Assembly: GCA_963921825.1 (NCBI GenBank)
Contig: OY997591.1
Span: 46,831,825 to 46,895,824, forward strand
Reading direction: 5' to 3'
Source of the DNA: Erodium maritimum
Taxonomy: Eukaryota; Streptophyta; Magnoliopsida; Geraniales; Geraniaceae
DNA: 64,000 nt
Positions 10,610-24,900 of the stretch are shown piece after piece; position 1 is the first letter of the stretch, and the number at the start of each line of letters is the position of its first letter. The notes under the pieces were generated by a model. It did no database searches and was not told where the DNA came from. It worked only from the letters and a program-made list of their open reading frames with translations. Both the position numbers and the translations under genes were made by a program.

Positions 10610-13600
10610 CTAATCCCTTCTACAGCAAGGTTTAAGGCCATAGCACTTGCTTCCCTCTACTGAGAAATGGATGGTCTGGTCCTCGATGTGCTTCAAAGCT
10701 GAACCAGCTCTTGATCCCGACAACATCCATGCATTGTACAATTTTTCTGCAGCTTGGGTTGAAAACCCGTTATCACTGATGTCCAGGAGCTGCAAATGCT
10801 TTGCCATGGCTACAGCAGTTGAGAGCTCTTGAATGAACTGACATTCTACAGAAGATGAACTTCTCTGCCATGTGCTCGCAGAACTGTTGTCCACTTCATG
10901 AGCAGCATCTTCACCATTCATCATCTCATCTTCACTATCCGCAACCTCAAGCTGGTTACAGCTGCTGTTCACATCTTGTTCAGCATCACCAACTTCTTGA
11001 GGGTCACAAACCTTGGATGATGTGTTAAGGTCTGGCTGAGGAAGCTCCAAGCTCATGGTTGCTGTTGAGCCATACTGAAGGTAACTTTTTTCAGGATCAG
11101 GATCAGCATTTTTAGCAAGATTTAACTCTTCTAGAGAGTTGTTCTCTGTTGGAATCAGTAAGATCCAGAGTTACTACTAGATTGCTTCCAAGGTAAATGA
11201 AATTAAAAGAGTTGGGATTAACGTTTGTAACCTGATAACGCTTGTATTATGTGAAGAACTCCAGCAAGCCCAAGCTTACAGTTATCTAGAACCAAAATTT
11301 TGAGACAGCATTGGGGATTTCTAAGCAGTGACACCAGCACATTGCTAGCCTGCATTCATATCGATATCATCAGTTGGGAAGTCAGACCCATACAGAATAT
11401 AGAGTATTTTTTACTAATAACATTTCAGAGAAATTCCCATGATTATGGAACAAAAATAATGAAATGACACATGATTTTGAAAAGATTCAAAACTTTAAAG
11501 TCAACAGTTAATAATTGACATTTAAGTTGGTATTCAAGGCATCCAAGGAAGGGCCAAAATTATTGTCGATATCTGGTTGTTGATTAATAACAATAATACA
11601 GAAGCAAACCTCGTGTAAGATAGGATTTCCTCCAAGGTTTAGCTCAATGATGGAACAAACTGAAGCAATGTCAGTGTTGAGTTTAAAAATGTACTCTGAC
11701 GTTAATCCACAGCATGATAGGTCGAGTTTTACAAGCTCGTGAGTCTCGCTGAATAATGAATCAGTAAGTTGTGATGCCCCATCCTATAAATAACATTTAT
11801 ATTCAGTGACAAACTGCAAAATAAGAAGACTGCTGGTTTAATAGTAATGAGAGTACACAATTCACTCACAGTTCCAATACCAGTGCCTCCAAGCATTAAT
11901 CCTGACAAGCATAAGGTCTTAGCAAATTGGCAAAGGCTGGCTACTACAGGCTTGCTAAGCTTCAAACCATTCAGATTCAGTTCTGAAAATCTATAAACCA
12001 GCAAAGCATTTTAAGACTGTTTCTATTTGTGCAGGCAATGTGACTTAGAAAAAGGAAACAGGAGTGCAATGAAACCTTTCTAGAGTGGTAAGTTTGCCCA
12101 ATAGATTCGTAATAGCATTTCCAGATGCCAGGTTGTTATATCCTGTTGAATTTAGTAAGAACCCAATCAGTTAACAGAAGAGTAAGAAATTGAATATTTT
12201 AGTGACATGTATGCTTCTGCAGTTACCTATACTAAGTTGTGAAAGAACACAACCGGCATGTAATGCATCAGCAACCTTTTGAATTGTTCTTGATGTAAGC
12301 GAACAGCGCTCAATATTCAAGTTATAAAGGCCTACAAATTAAAGAGCAACTGTTAGTGGAATTACACAGGCAGCTCTGTATCCTCTGTAGCAGATGCTGA
12401 TCAAATATTCTGGTCATCTTTGGATAGAGAGAAAATGTTTCGAATTAATGGGAGCAAGGAAAAGCACTTCACCTTTGCAGTTTTCCAAAATAGTTGAAAG
12501 ATATGATCCACTTGCATCAGTGAGACGGTTTCCAGAGATATTAAGCACTTCCAATCGCGCTAATAGGATAGGGCATTCACAAATCTACAGATAGATAAAA
12601 TGAATTCATTATGGCACAAATGCATTTGTGTCTGTCATTTAATGGAATGAAATCACAGATCAAGTGCAAGAATGGACTCTCTTTCCCTGCAGGATTTGTA
12701 ATATACATATAAAATTGAACAAGCCACTAAAAAATATCATATTAACGTTCAAGTTTGAAGAGTTAAGAGTATATTACAACCTGAAACAAAGCAGTCGGAC
12801 CAAATCTATTGCAATGCAAATCCAAAGTCAGACTGCCACACTTTTGGCTTGATGATGAAAATATTTGTTGAATTTTCTCCATTGTTCCATTTCCTGGAAA
12901 ATAGAAACCAATAGCTAATATTCCCAAATCTGAATTATACTTATTTGGGGAAAAAGTAATAGATGAATTTGATTAGTTGCCACAATTGCTCATGCAATGT
13001 GTAAAAATGCATATTGCATTTGGAACTAAGAACATGGTGGAGTGAAGATCAAATGTACGTACCCAGCAAATTATGAGAAAAGTTTAGTGTTGCAATGGTT
13101 TTATGAGTATGCAAGGCACTGAGTAATGGAGCTATTGATATATCTTGTAATTCACAATCAGAGACAACTATTTCATCATCCGAGACCTGGTAAAAGGAAA
13201 GGTGAATAGATAGATAAACAAAAAATGTGAACTTTGGTGACTTTCTGGAAATACAAAATTGAGTCACCAACTACTAGATACAAACCACTTTTATTACCTC
13301 CAAATTGTATAGTTTCTTAAGCAACTTCAGATTAGGTGCTTCACATAATTCTTTGCAGCAGTCAATGTACATCTTCATCAAACGTTTTTGTACCCAACCT
13401 GTAACATAAAAAATGGAATGAATAGCGCATAATAGAATATCTGATTGAGCAGAATCAAAAGGAGCACAAATTAATCATGGTGACATGTTTATTGTTTCCA
13501 GTTCGTCTTTAGAGAGTAGCCCAAAACTTCATTGTCTAGCTTATATGCAATGACTTTTTACATTATCTGGTGATCTCCACCTCAGAATTTAAGGTACCGC

Positions 13601-16600
13601 CAAATGAGTAACTTGACCAACAAAAGAGGGTTAAGCAGTTTGTTTAACTGTAGTACTATCTACGAACTATTAGTACGCATTCAACATTTCAACCTTCAGT
13701 GGAAAAATATGCTTAGTCAGCAGGTTGTGATAAAAGGATGACAAATTCTAAGACATGGAGGTTGAAAGTAAGTATTTGATACTATATTATCTTCTTTTTG
13801 AACTATTAATCATGTATTCAAATAACTTGAGATGATACATTAGGGAGTAGGGACAATGAATAGAAAAATTATGGCATCAAATTGTAGCGTGATTCACAGA
13901 CCACCTACTTTCCATTCAGGCAAAGTACCAAATAGTAGGTTTCTAGTAGCAAGCTACGGAAATTCAACCATCAATACCGTTAAACACATTGCATGTCAAG
14001 TATACAAGGGTGATGCTGACACTGCATAAAAACTTACTATATAGCTTCTGCATGTTTAGATATCTGGGGTTCCAATTCATTGTAAACTAATCTGAAGATT
14101 TACCTTGTATTGAATCACTTGGTTAAATGACAGACTAAGTGGGGGGAAAACATACAGATAGATGTACAGTCATATACGGGTAATCCTTAGCTGGTACTAG
14201 AATTAGGTTCAGAGAGAAATGCATAGCTGAAAGGATGATGTAGCATTTATAATACAAAACTAAACATGAGACAAGATTCGAAAAATATATCAACAAGATT
14301 TTATCCCTGTAAAACATACCACTGATGTCAACTTCAATAACCGAGTTCTGCAAATCATCCTTCAAAGTTTGTGATGATTCTAGAGTCCTCCCTCCACATT
14401 TCACATGCTGAATGATTGGCAGCAAACCTAATGACACAAGTAGTTTAGATTAGTATGGGCGAGACCCTGACTGAGAGACCGTAAAATAATGTATAGATAA
14501 TCTGACGAAGCATGCAGAAGATAGAAGTTTTAACACGGGATGTAAGCTCAATAACTAGTTTGATTTATTGACAAAACTTGATATTTAAGATTCAAGAATT
14601 TGGTACACCAGAAACAAAAGAATTTTCTTAGACTAACAATAAGGTACCATGCCACAGTGTCTACACCCTTTTGGATGAAATTTTACACAAAATACCTTTT
14701 TTCAACAGCATTATACTCTCAAGCCAGGACTCTGATTTTATTAACGGAAAAAATGAAAACCTCAACAGTTTGACCTTACCTTTCAATCTTTTCTCCATGG
14801 GAAGCCGAAGGTAGTATAAGCATGCCACTTCAACCTTCATAGACTCAATGTTCAGCTTACCATCAGCCGCGAATGAGCTTGCTTCTACTTGTATGAGGTC
14901 ATTTTCAATATTGAATGTTATACACCTCTGCAATCAGTAAGGAAATTATATGGAGGCGAAATATGACAGAACTACAGGTAAAAGTTAATCTGCCTAGCCT
15001 TTTCTTTAGTCACTCTTTTGGTGATAATAATGAAATTTGTATGTAATACCAAAGGGGGGTAAACAGGAAACTGCTGAACAAAACTAAACAAGTTCTTGAA
15101 GTACTATAGTAGCACAATAAGATATCACATATCACTAGTTTCATACATCTAACAAACACTCACATTGTTTTGATCAAAAGTATGCAACTTGGGGCTAGCC
15201 ACATCATATTTGGACAACCGACTTTCAGATGCACCACTATCACACCTGGATCCACTAGCAACACCATCAGATGCAAAAGCAACTTCATCCATGCTTAAAG
15301 CTTTGCAGAATTTTCTGCTTGGAGTGGCTGCTTTGGGACTCCTGGATTTGTATGAACAAGAGCTTTCTTCAAGATTAGCAGGATTGCGGACAGAAGCAGC
15401 CTGTCAGACAAAGTAATGAGAATTTAAGCACCACTTTACTTTCAGGAATATAATATGTTTTTAAGCTTGTTCCAGAGACAGGTACCTGATGATTACAGAT
15501 TGGGGTAGCCGGACCATTTCTATTCTTAACTACAATTAGTGCAAAATGTATTTCAGTACAGTATTCTATTAGTAATGGAAATCAAAAACTCAAATTAGCT
15601 ATATATTATAACTCACATTCATCAGAAGTACCAGTTCTGTCATCCACTTCATCTTCATCCTCAGAAAGAACTATACGAACACGCTTCCGACTAAAAGATT
15701 TCTTCTGATAGCTGGTTGATTTAGACATACTTTCAGGGGAAACTTCACCTAAATTGCTACAAGCTTCTAGTTTTTCTGAACAGACAGTTTTCAACTTGGG
15801 AGAACTTTTACTTAGGAATGAAATCAGAGGTACATCATCCTTCAACTCTTCCATGCTGTTAGAATGTTGGGATCTACAAGAACTGGATTTGGATATTTTG
15901 GGTGAATATATACCATGCCTACTATTCGGCATATCTTCTCCTTCTGTGTCAGTTTCAGAGCAGGCCTCCCCTTCCTCCTTATTGGTTTCATTATCCAAGC
16001 CTTTGGACAGCTTTAACTCGTCGATGAGAAGCTGCAACCTCCTACAAAGTAAAATCTTTCAGCTAAAAAACTAACAAAAAGTCATGTTCATGCAATATCA
16101 TACAAAACGAAAGACCTTTTGGTAAATACCTTTATGTTTGGTCGACGGACCTTAAGGTCCCACATGTTTGGAAATGACCATTTCGGTACCCTTATGTTCG
16201 GTCCACGAACTTTTTTTCGATTTGGGGTTAAAAAACTAACAAAATGATGTTAGATGACCGGTATACCCTTTACATTTCAAAATAAATTATCTTATGAGTT
16301 AATTTTACCCATTTTCATCATTAATTTTTAAAAAAAATTAATGCTTTAATTAATTCTTACTTTTTTATTATAATTTTCAATAATTGAAATATGTATATTT
16401 AAAATAAAATTGATTCTATGATTTAATATTTTTTATTTTTCATTTTTAATGTATATAATTAGAATAAAGGTTTAATTAATTATATTTTCTAATCTTTTTT
16501 TCATTTTAATTACTTTTTCATTTCATTTATTTGAATTATTTTTTAAAATCTTTTTTAAAATTTCATAATTAAAAATAAATAGAAATATCTTTTGTTTAAA

Positions 16601-19600
16601 TCTTTTTCTAAATCTTTACATATTTATCAAAATTATAAAAAACAAAATTGAAACTGAAAACATTAGATTCGTGTTCAAACCCTCCGAGACTTTGTTCAAG
16701 TGTGGTGGCAAGTTCCGAACTCAGGAGCTCGAGGTATTGTCGGAGAAGGAGATGCAGCCAGAGACGTGATATTTGTCCACACCGTGAAAATTTCCGATGT
16801 ACTCAATTAAACCCACAAATCTTACACCTAAACATTCAACCACAAATTCGAATCAAACCCTAACACCAGATCTCGTATTGTTGCATCGAAGATAGAAGGT
16901 TCTGAAAACAGAATTGGAATTGACGACTAAACTGAAAACCCAGTAGCGCCAAGAAGGAGATATGGCTCCATGTCGGCCGTAGACGGCGAACTCTGCATCG
17001 GCCTTGACCGGCCAGGACTGCATCAGCCGTGGACAGCGAGGTTCAGATCTTGGACGGCGAGGTTCGTGTCAATCGTGGATGGCGAGCTCTGTGTCGCCCC
17101 ACGCCGTAGAATGGAACCGACGAGCTCTGTGCTTGCTCAAACCAGGTGGAATGGAACCAGACCTTCTGGTATGCTACAGCCGCCCCTCGTTGCCGCTGGA
17201 GAAGGACGCCGTCGTCGCCAGAGAAGAGCCCAATAGCGTCGAGAAAGAGAATGGGTTTTTGGTTATGTGTAGTATATTATTATGTTTGCGATGTTTCTAA
17301 ATCTATATTTTGTGTAGCGTATTGTTAGATTTTTTTTACACGGATTAGGTAGATTGAAAAACATATAATCAACTTTTTATTTAATTTATCAAAAAGTTAA
17401 TTATTTGATTTAATTTATTTATTTTTATTAGAATTGAGGGCTGAATGGTAATTTTACCCATATAATTTATAGGGTTAAAATGAGGAAGGGTAGAATGGTA
17501 GCTTCACTCTTAACTAGCTAGCACATGTGGTACATGACTAACGGAATGGAATATTCCGTTAGTTTTTTAACCCCAATCAAAAAAAGGTTTGTGGACCAAA
17601 CATAAGAGTACCAAAATGGACATTTCCAAACATGTGAAACCTTAAGGTCCGCGGATCAAACATAAGGGTACCAAAAGGTATTTACCCCTTGATTAAATAT
17701 GGGTATACAAGCAATTTACTTGAAGGATATTAAGTCCTAAATCAAGTATGTAAGTTTCCTCAAATGAACCAATTGGATGGAACAAACCAAAGTTACCTCG
17801 CCTCTTCAGCGTTGTCAAATCTGATCATGTTGCTATAGTGCATATTCTCCAGGGCAGAAAGTTGCACCAAAGGAAGATTTGCTTTGACAGCAATCCTGCC
17901 ATATTAAATTGTTGTAAGTATGCTACGTGAAAACAGATGCAATACCCCTCCTCATCTTTTGTCCATTTATTTTGACTGTATTTATTTTCTATCAAATATT
18001 GGCAATGCAAAAACAAGCCATATTGTATTATGTTGGGAATACTTTCTTTTCTGATAAAACTTGGAACTATTTACTTCGACTGATATAATATAATAATCTA
18101 GGGTTTACAAATTTAAAGCACAACAATGTGTTCTGAACTTTAGTGACCACAACTAGCCCATGCTGCAAGGATTTTAATCAGAGAGAGAAATTTAGACCCA
18201 AAAGCCAAATCCAATCTTTGTTATCTTGAGCCGCGCCCATTTGAGCCATGGCTTGATTTACCATATACACAATTGAAAAGTTTTGATATCATCATGAATC
18301 AAAGCTACTTGAGGGGTCATAGCTCACTTAGCAGTATGCATAACTAAAATAATGCTTCAATGATTTAAATGCATTAGGAGTTTTCGGAGTGTACTTATGC
18401 CATATAAAATCTAATTTCCAAGAAAATAAATTCAGACCCGCGGCTAAAGAGGAGAAAAGAAGAAACAACAGGCAGAAATTACAGAAACCAGAAAAGGAAG
18501 ATAATTACCTATAGCCCTCCTCAAATGCATCTAGTGCTCCTCTCCATTTACCATCACCATCTAAAACATCACCAATATTAATCTTTGCTAATGCTTCCCC
18601 CTGAAAGTAATACCATTTCAGAGTAAGAAAATACAGACCATCAAAAATAAGGCACATTCATGGATTATGAACACCATATGCCACTATTTAAATAGCTTGA
18701 CAAAAATGTAAGACTAGCAAGGTAATCCTTCAATAAAATAATATAAAAAATATCATGTTACAATACTTTATGGCTTAAAGCAGTTGCAGTAAACTACATA
18801 TTAGTTCATTATCGAAATTGCAGCTAACTAACCTCCAAGTTTCCAATTGACTTGTATATTTCCCTACTCTTCTTGTACCATTTAAGAGCCTTGCTGAAGT
18901 TTCTGAGCTTTTGGTACGACTCCCCGATGACTAAATATGCATCACCCAACTTTTCCTTGTCACAAAGCTCACTTGCCACTCTCTTCTTCCTTTTAGCAAA
19001 TTCACGATGCTGAACACAGAACGTCACAATAAGACATGGCACAGTTTTGAAGCGCATGAACATATTAAAACAGGCCTAATCTAATACCCTAATTATCAAA
19101 GCCTTGGGACAGTTAACTGAAATATGTAAGGAAGAGTTTAATCCAAATAAATATTTCAGCTGTGGTATTAAAGAATGCAATGTTCTTTTAGCATGTAACA
19201 TGTGTAAGACATAGCCAACTTTTCATGATATGAACATGAAACAGTTCAAACTGCATAACACTGATGCACATCAAACTCCCAGCAACAATTAATATTGTGG
19301 GGTATGCCAAGTCATCTTCCTGTGTTTCACGTAAGTAGCATGGACATTTCCGCATGCTACATCCGTTCGACATTGCTCAAACACTCCAAGCATTCATTAC
19401 TGTTAGTACAAACAAAATTCTAAAATGTAACTTCCTATTGGATGGTGCAAGGACATGGAACTTTTCACCAAAAACTTAAAAGAACTACAAGGAAAACTTC
19501 CTAATGGAGAACTCTACAGTCAACCCAGTACTGCTTCCCACTAAATTAATACATTTTTCAAGGATCCAGAACCAATGTGTACTAAGACGTAGTGGAACCC

Positions 19601-21627
19601 CATTTGGTATTGATTTTTAAGACTATAAGTGCGTACAAAGAACATTGTAACCCAAAATGTTGAATAATGCAGCAATAGTTCATTAGCTCCCGTCAGTAAA
19701 ATTTCCACAAGACCTATATTTTAGAAAACTAGATGTCATAGAAAGATGGAAAGTCAAGATTTAATAAGCCATTGTTTGATGATTTCTAATGCTTTATTTA
19801 CAGAATAAAAATGCTTCAGCAGAGTCCCAGAAGAGTACATCTTACTCTGGAGACCCATATGCAGGTCTTGGGATAATATTTCACAGATTCGTATTGACAG
19901 TGTACTGCACTCTGTAATGAGACACTACACCAGATAACAGATAACTAAATAGCAGCCATATTAAGATCGTTTCTCGCTCAGTGGAGTTAAACACTTAAAA
20001 GAGCAGCTCAGCAATTTAGAGAGAGGGGTTCGCAGAGGAAAATGTGCAAGAAACAGAACATACTTTCAGCCATGCAAAAGTGATACTGGATTTCTCAATA
20101 AGACGGTCAAGAGATGCATTCACAAGCAGCAGACACTTTCTTTCACCTGGTGTGCCTCTAGCAGCCTCCATACTTCTTGTCAGCTTCTTGAGAACCTGCT
20201 CCTCTTTCTTCAAGTCATCCATCACCTTCATGGCTTCTTTTACAGTTTCAATATTCTGATCAATTTGATCTACTAAAGCATCCTCATCTTCCATAGACTT
20301 CGCCAGATTAAGAGCCTTCTGATAGCACCGTATTGCGTCTTCATACTTCTGAACCCTGTAGTGCAGCTCGCCCAGATTAATAAACCCTTTTGCCTCTCCT
20401 TGACAATGCCCAATTCTATTGCAGATAGTTATGTCCTTCTCAATGTGCTTTCTAGCTTTGTCCCACATCCGCAGCTCTGTGTATACACATCCTAGATTAT
20501 GATGCAACCTACTGCGCCCATCATCATCTTTAATCACCTCTTCTTCGTCACAGATAGTTAGTCCTTTAGTAAGCCATTTCTCAGCTTCTTCAAGGTTATC
20601 AAGTTCCATTTCGAGCATCCCTATGTTATTATGTGCGTCAATATATTCCTTAAGGAAAGATGAAGTATTAGAAGGTGGTTTCTCTTTCAGAGTTTGGGCA
20701 AGGCTCAGGGAAAGCTTGAAATACTTTTTTGCATTCCTCTTAGAATTATGATCATCTTGAGACCTCAAAAATATTTCGTAGTAAGTCCGACCAAGTTGAG
20801 TGCTGGCTCTTTGCTGCTCAACAAGGTCACCGCTGTCCTTAGCAAGTTCCAAATGTTGTTTCTGTCCAAAAAATAAACAACAAAAGAAGATTTTCAAAAA
20901 CCTTATGCAATATTACAAGCCTGCATCAATAATATGCTGAGCTCAAGTGAACAATCTAGGCCCATTTTCTCACCAATCAGGAGACACAAAATTTATCCAT
21001 TTGTCATGAAACAAAAATCCTCTCCTCATGGTAGTGATGCAACTACCCATCCCCCTCAACCTGAGATTAGACTAAAAACAAAATAGAAGCAAAAAAAACT
21101 TCCCTTGCCTCAAATTCTCATTAACCAAACAGCAGTTTTAACCTTCACTCTATCCTCTAACTCACAGTTTTTCATTCCAATTCCCCAATTTTCCCTCCAG
21201 TTATTACTGATGTGCCATAAATAATTCCATCTCCGAACATAAGGAATCAAACCCAGTAACACCATTTCCATGGGTAGAAATTGGCATTCGTTTCTTTCTC
21301 CTACTTTCTCACCATCCAAACAAGGGAAATCCCATAACCAAACAAAAAAAGTACCTGGTACTTCAAGGCGTCCTGGAAGTGCTCAAGGCGAAGATGGAGC
21401 TCGCCCAGGGACTGGCAAGTGGGAAGCAACTGCTTCTCGGGCAAATACTTGTTGGAGACTTCATAATCGAGACGAAGCCACTTGAGGGCCTCGACGTACT
21501 CACCTCTGTTCTTGAAAATGTGTCCGATCATGTTCGCCCATCGCGCCTCCTCTTTCCGGTTGCCCTCCTCCTTGGCATTCCTGTAGGACCGCTTCGCCGC
21601 CGTCACCTTACCGTCGTCTCGCGTCAT
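10610..21627 (-). CDS. TSK: TONSOKU (BRUSHY1/MGOUN3), TPR-LRR replication-repair protein
   Basis: Twenty exons, read on the minus strand: 21355-21627, 20064-20861, 18833-19009, 18509-18600, 17797-17895, 15617-16041, 15486-15529, 15164-15400, 14780-14927, 14320-14427, 13298-13398, 13063-13186, 12781-12893, 12473-12584, 12227-12331, 12076-12142, 11870-11990, 11610-11783, 11232-11349, 10610-11145. All junctions are GT-AG and in phase, giving 1323 residues, close to the Arabidopsis protein (about 1311). Residues ~1-450 are TPR repeats ([34 protein letters not shown]). Residues ~480-760 are an acidic linker ([21 protein letters not shown]). Residues ~840-1250 are leucine-rich repeats ([30 protein letters not shown]). 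The C-terminus is KPCCRRD. In Arabidopsis, TSK keeps replicating chromatin stable; its TPR part binds histone H3.1, and its animal relative is TONSL. The gene looks intact. Intron 5 carries a transposon, and E2F-type sites lie upstream. Confidence 0.96.
16110..17686. mobile_element. Long-TIR DNA transposon in TONSOKU intron 5
   Basis: The ends are inverted repeats of about 130 bp. The left runs from about 16110 to 16240 and the right from about 17545 to 17686; both contain GGACCTTAAGGT and CATGTTTGGAAATG and end inward with GTTAGTTTTTTAACCCC. The left copy has a small rearrangement near its tip. The interior is AT-rich except for a GC-rich island at 16660-17260 with frames of no recognised family (repeats of VDGELC and TARF). 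This is the usual look of a MULE-like element carrying host gene pieces. No target-site duplication was found, so the superfamily is tentative. It lies inside the intron between exons 5 and 6 (16042-17796) and leaves the splice sites intact. Confidence 0.75.
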
Positions 21628-21720
21628 TCTAGCCCGGTGGATCCGACTGAGTTGTGAATTAGGGTTTTAGTGGATTCCAAGGTCCAAGAGAGGTCAGTGA
21701 TTTTGCTTTCAGTGTCCAAA

Positions 21721-21745
21721 GCGCCAAAATGAAAGTTTTCCCGCC
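21721..21745 (-). promoter_or_regulatory. Paired E2F-type motifs upstream of TONSOKU
   Basis: Two matches to the plant E2F consensus TTTSSCGC lie 94-118 bp upstream of the ATG: GCGCCAAAA at 21721-21729 (TTTTGGCGC on the gene strand) and TTTTCCCGCC at 21736-21745. Arabidopsis TSK is reported to be expressed in S phase, so E2F control would be expected. The sites are seen directly; their use is inferred. Confidence 0.6.
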
Positions 21746-21914
21746 CAGATCTTTTATAGATTTTGGGTCATTCTGGATGTGCTTAGCCTTAAACTCAGAT
21801 CGTTTCGATTGTTATTTTCCAAATTCGAATCATAAACCATTTTTTTTAGGAATCTAAATTAATGTATTTTTATAGATTTTGGGCCATTCTAGACAAATTA
21901 ATGTATTTTTATCC

Positions 21915-24900
21915 AGAAAAAATGAAATTACATTTTAATAATCTGTCTTTAGGATTTTTTTTCAAACTTCTTCTTCCCCTCTTACTTTTGCACTCACCGT
22001 CGTCCACCTTCAGCCCCCCATGGCCTCCTAATATCCACCATCATTGGATAGATCCTTTGCCCCTCGCCTTGTCGTGTGTCATCCAACCGCCCCATGCATA
22101 ACCCCATCCATCATCGGTACTCATCGTCATCTTCCACCCATCTACTCACAGTTACTCTCTCCACCATCCCTAGACAACCGTAGCCTCCACCACTTGTCAT
22201 GGAGTCGGCCGAGACCATGGGGAGAGGGAGCCCAATCTAGTCTGATCACCCGTGACCAAGTTGTGCACCGCCGGCCCTAAGTCGACGGGAGACATGAGGC
22301 ACTGATGGAGAACTTATTGTCTATGACTGCCCCTCGCGCACTAACGTCGGTCTAGAGATCCACGTGGGAGCGAACCACTGTCCACCGTCACTATTACCTG
22401 CCAGTGGACCTACATATCCGAATCAGAACCGCAACCTTGGGCGGCGAAGGATTATGGCTCTTCCACCGACACCTTTTCTACGGAGGGTACTCGGACTGCC
22501 TAGATTCCTTGCCCGCAGTGGGAACGCCAATAGCCTTATATAGGACACAGAACATAGTTTCTAGAACATGACCCCTCTACAACTGGTGTTGAGGCTTACC
22601 AAGGAGAATTCCCCCCTCCCGTGGAGGGCGATCATTCGGTAAGTGATTGAGGAACCACTTGACCTAGGACGGATACCAAGGACGACCCGACCTTTACCAA
22701 TGGTACGAGTGATGCTCCTCAGGACCGTACTGATCGTGACACTCGACCTAGTATGCAGAGAGCCGAAGGCAACCATTTCTAGGATATGGATTGTCACGCC
22801 CCAAATCTGGTATTGACCGGACTCGAGACGTGAACCGGAAATTATAGAGAAAACAATTTAAAAAGCATAATTAAAATCCAAAACTGTAGATAAATATAAT
22901 AATAGTCAAGGTCTGAAAATCTGAGTCCTACGCTCAGTCAAATACAATAGTAGAAAATAACAGTACGTCTATAAGAAACAAGATAAAACAACTCCCGGAC
23001 TCTCGCTAGCCTCATGCTCCGCGATGTCCTCTAGTCCATATCATAGCTAATACCTGTAGAAAACATAGTAAGGGGTGAGTTTGACGCTCAGTAGGAAAAA
23101 GTCACGAAAACCACCTGATCACAGACTTACAAAGGCAGCCCTTCCAAGATTTAAAGTTTAATAAAAAGGGTTGATAAATCGATGCGTCACTTAAACCATT
23201 TTAAAGGCAATACCCCTTTTACCCTGACAATTACCCGACTAACAAGCTCCAACTCTAACTCAACACTGACTGCTATACCAAGGCACACACCGAAGGAACA
23301 ACAAAGGAAACGCCCATAGCACAAACACGTCAACACTCATTCAAATCCAAGGCATTATCAACACAAACAATTCACACACTTGCACGGTTTCGGGAGCAAC
23401 CCACTCGGCCCAGCGAAGCCACACGCAACTTTCCCCAACACACAGTTGGGAGAGGCGATCGACCTAATCGCGGAACACAACGTTTTACCGATACACGGAA
23501 GGCAGGGAAATCGCCTCTTCGCGGAACAACACAGCGTTTTACCGAGTGCTAGTCAGAAGGTAGGGAAACCACCTCTTCGCGGGACACAGCGTTTTACCGA
23601 CTCCAGGTCGGAAGGTAAGGAAACCACCTTTCTCATGTAACCAAAGCACCCACAATCACAATCACACTCATACTCACACAACTATCACGCACTTACCATC
23701 ACTTACCGACATCACACTCAACGTGGTAACCCCACCGGCTTAACCGGTATCCATTCCCCAACGCCCCCAATTCAACATGTCATATAAACAGAAACAAGTC
23801 AATCAAGTCACTCATAAGCATCACTAAGTTCACCTCTACTCGTTTTCATGTTCGTTATTTATTAACCGTTTAAACAACACAAAGCACACAATCAAACACA
23901 AATGACAAACAATCCTACAGGCGCGACATGGCCTGATTGTATCAGCACGACATACCAACACCTACGGCACGACATGGCTCGTAGGTGGTTCACAGTTTAT
24001 AAGGCTACGCTAGTTAATCACACCCTACATGCAAGCTAGTTATTTATCCGGTTATTAGGTTTCCCCATATGCATTCTAATACAACCGTAAAAGAGTAGGT
24101 ATTGAGGTATTTCCCTACCTCTCAATCTCTATCTGGATCTCCTAGCTGCTAACGTCCGGGTCTACCTCCGGTCTTCTCCGCGATCGAGGTCAAAGCCTGA
24201 TTTTAACAAATAAGGACGGTAATCAGTCCCGGTCCAGTCCGTAACAGTCCTCTAATTTATCATTTTAGTCCTTTAATTTATCAGTTAAGTCTTTTAAGTT
24301 CTCCAATTTAAATCCTTTAAATTAATTAATTAAATAATCAAACTGTCTGACCCGAGTTTGACCCGGATCCGACCCGGATCCAGAAACCCCCGAACCTGAC
24401 CCGAGCCCGACCCAGACCCAAGTCCAGGCCTGACTCAGACTCGAGTCCAGGCCCGGTCTTTTTAGCCCGAGCCCAAGGCCCGTGTCTCGTTCTAATCTGA
24501 ATTGGGAACGGAGACGGCGAGGCTAGGTCTCCGGCGAGCTGAGGACAGCGGCAGGCGAGCTAGGGTTGGTTCTCGACGACGGCGACGACGTCAGGGGATC
24601 GGAGGGACGAGTGGTTGGTGCGAGTCCAGGGGCCATCCATCCAGATCTGACGGCATGAGATGCTCGCCGGCGTGGGAGCACAGATCTGTTGCTTGAGAAC
24701 TCCGGTCGTGTCTCTCCGGCCGAGCTCGGCCAAATCGAGATCGCGCACGCACGATTCCCAAGGAAAGACGGACGGAGATGGTGAATCAGGCCGGGAAGAT
24801 GGTTCACCATCACTGATTTCTTCTGTTGCAGGCGCGGCGAGACTCGAACGGGCGGCGTTAGTTCGCTTCGATTTGGGGAGGAAGAAAGGAGAAAATGGAG

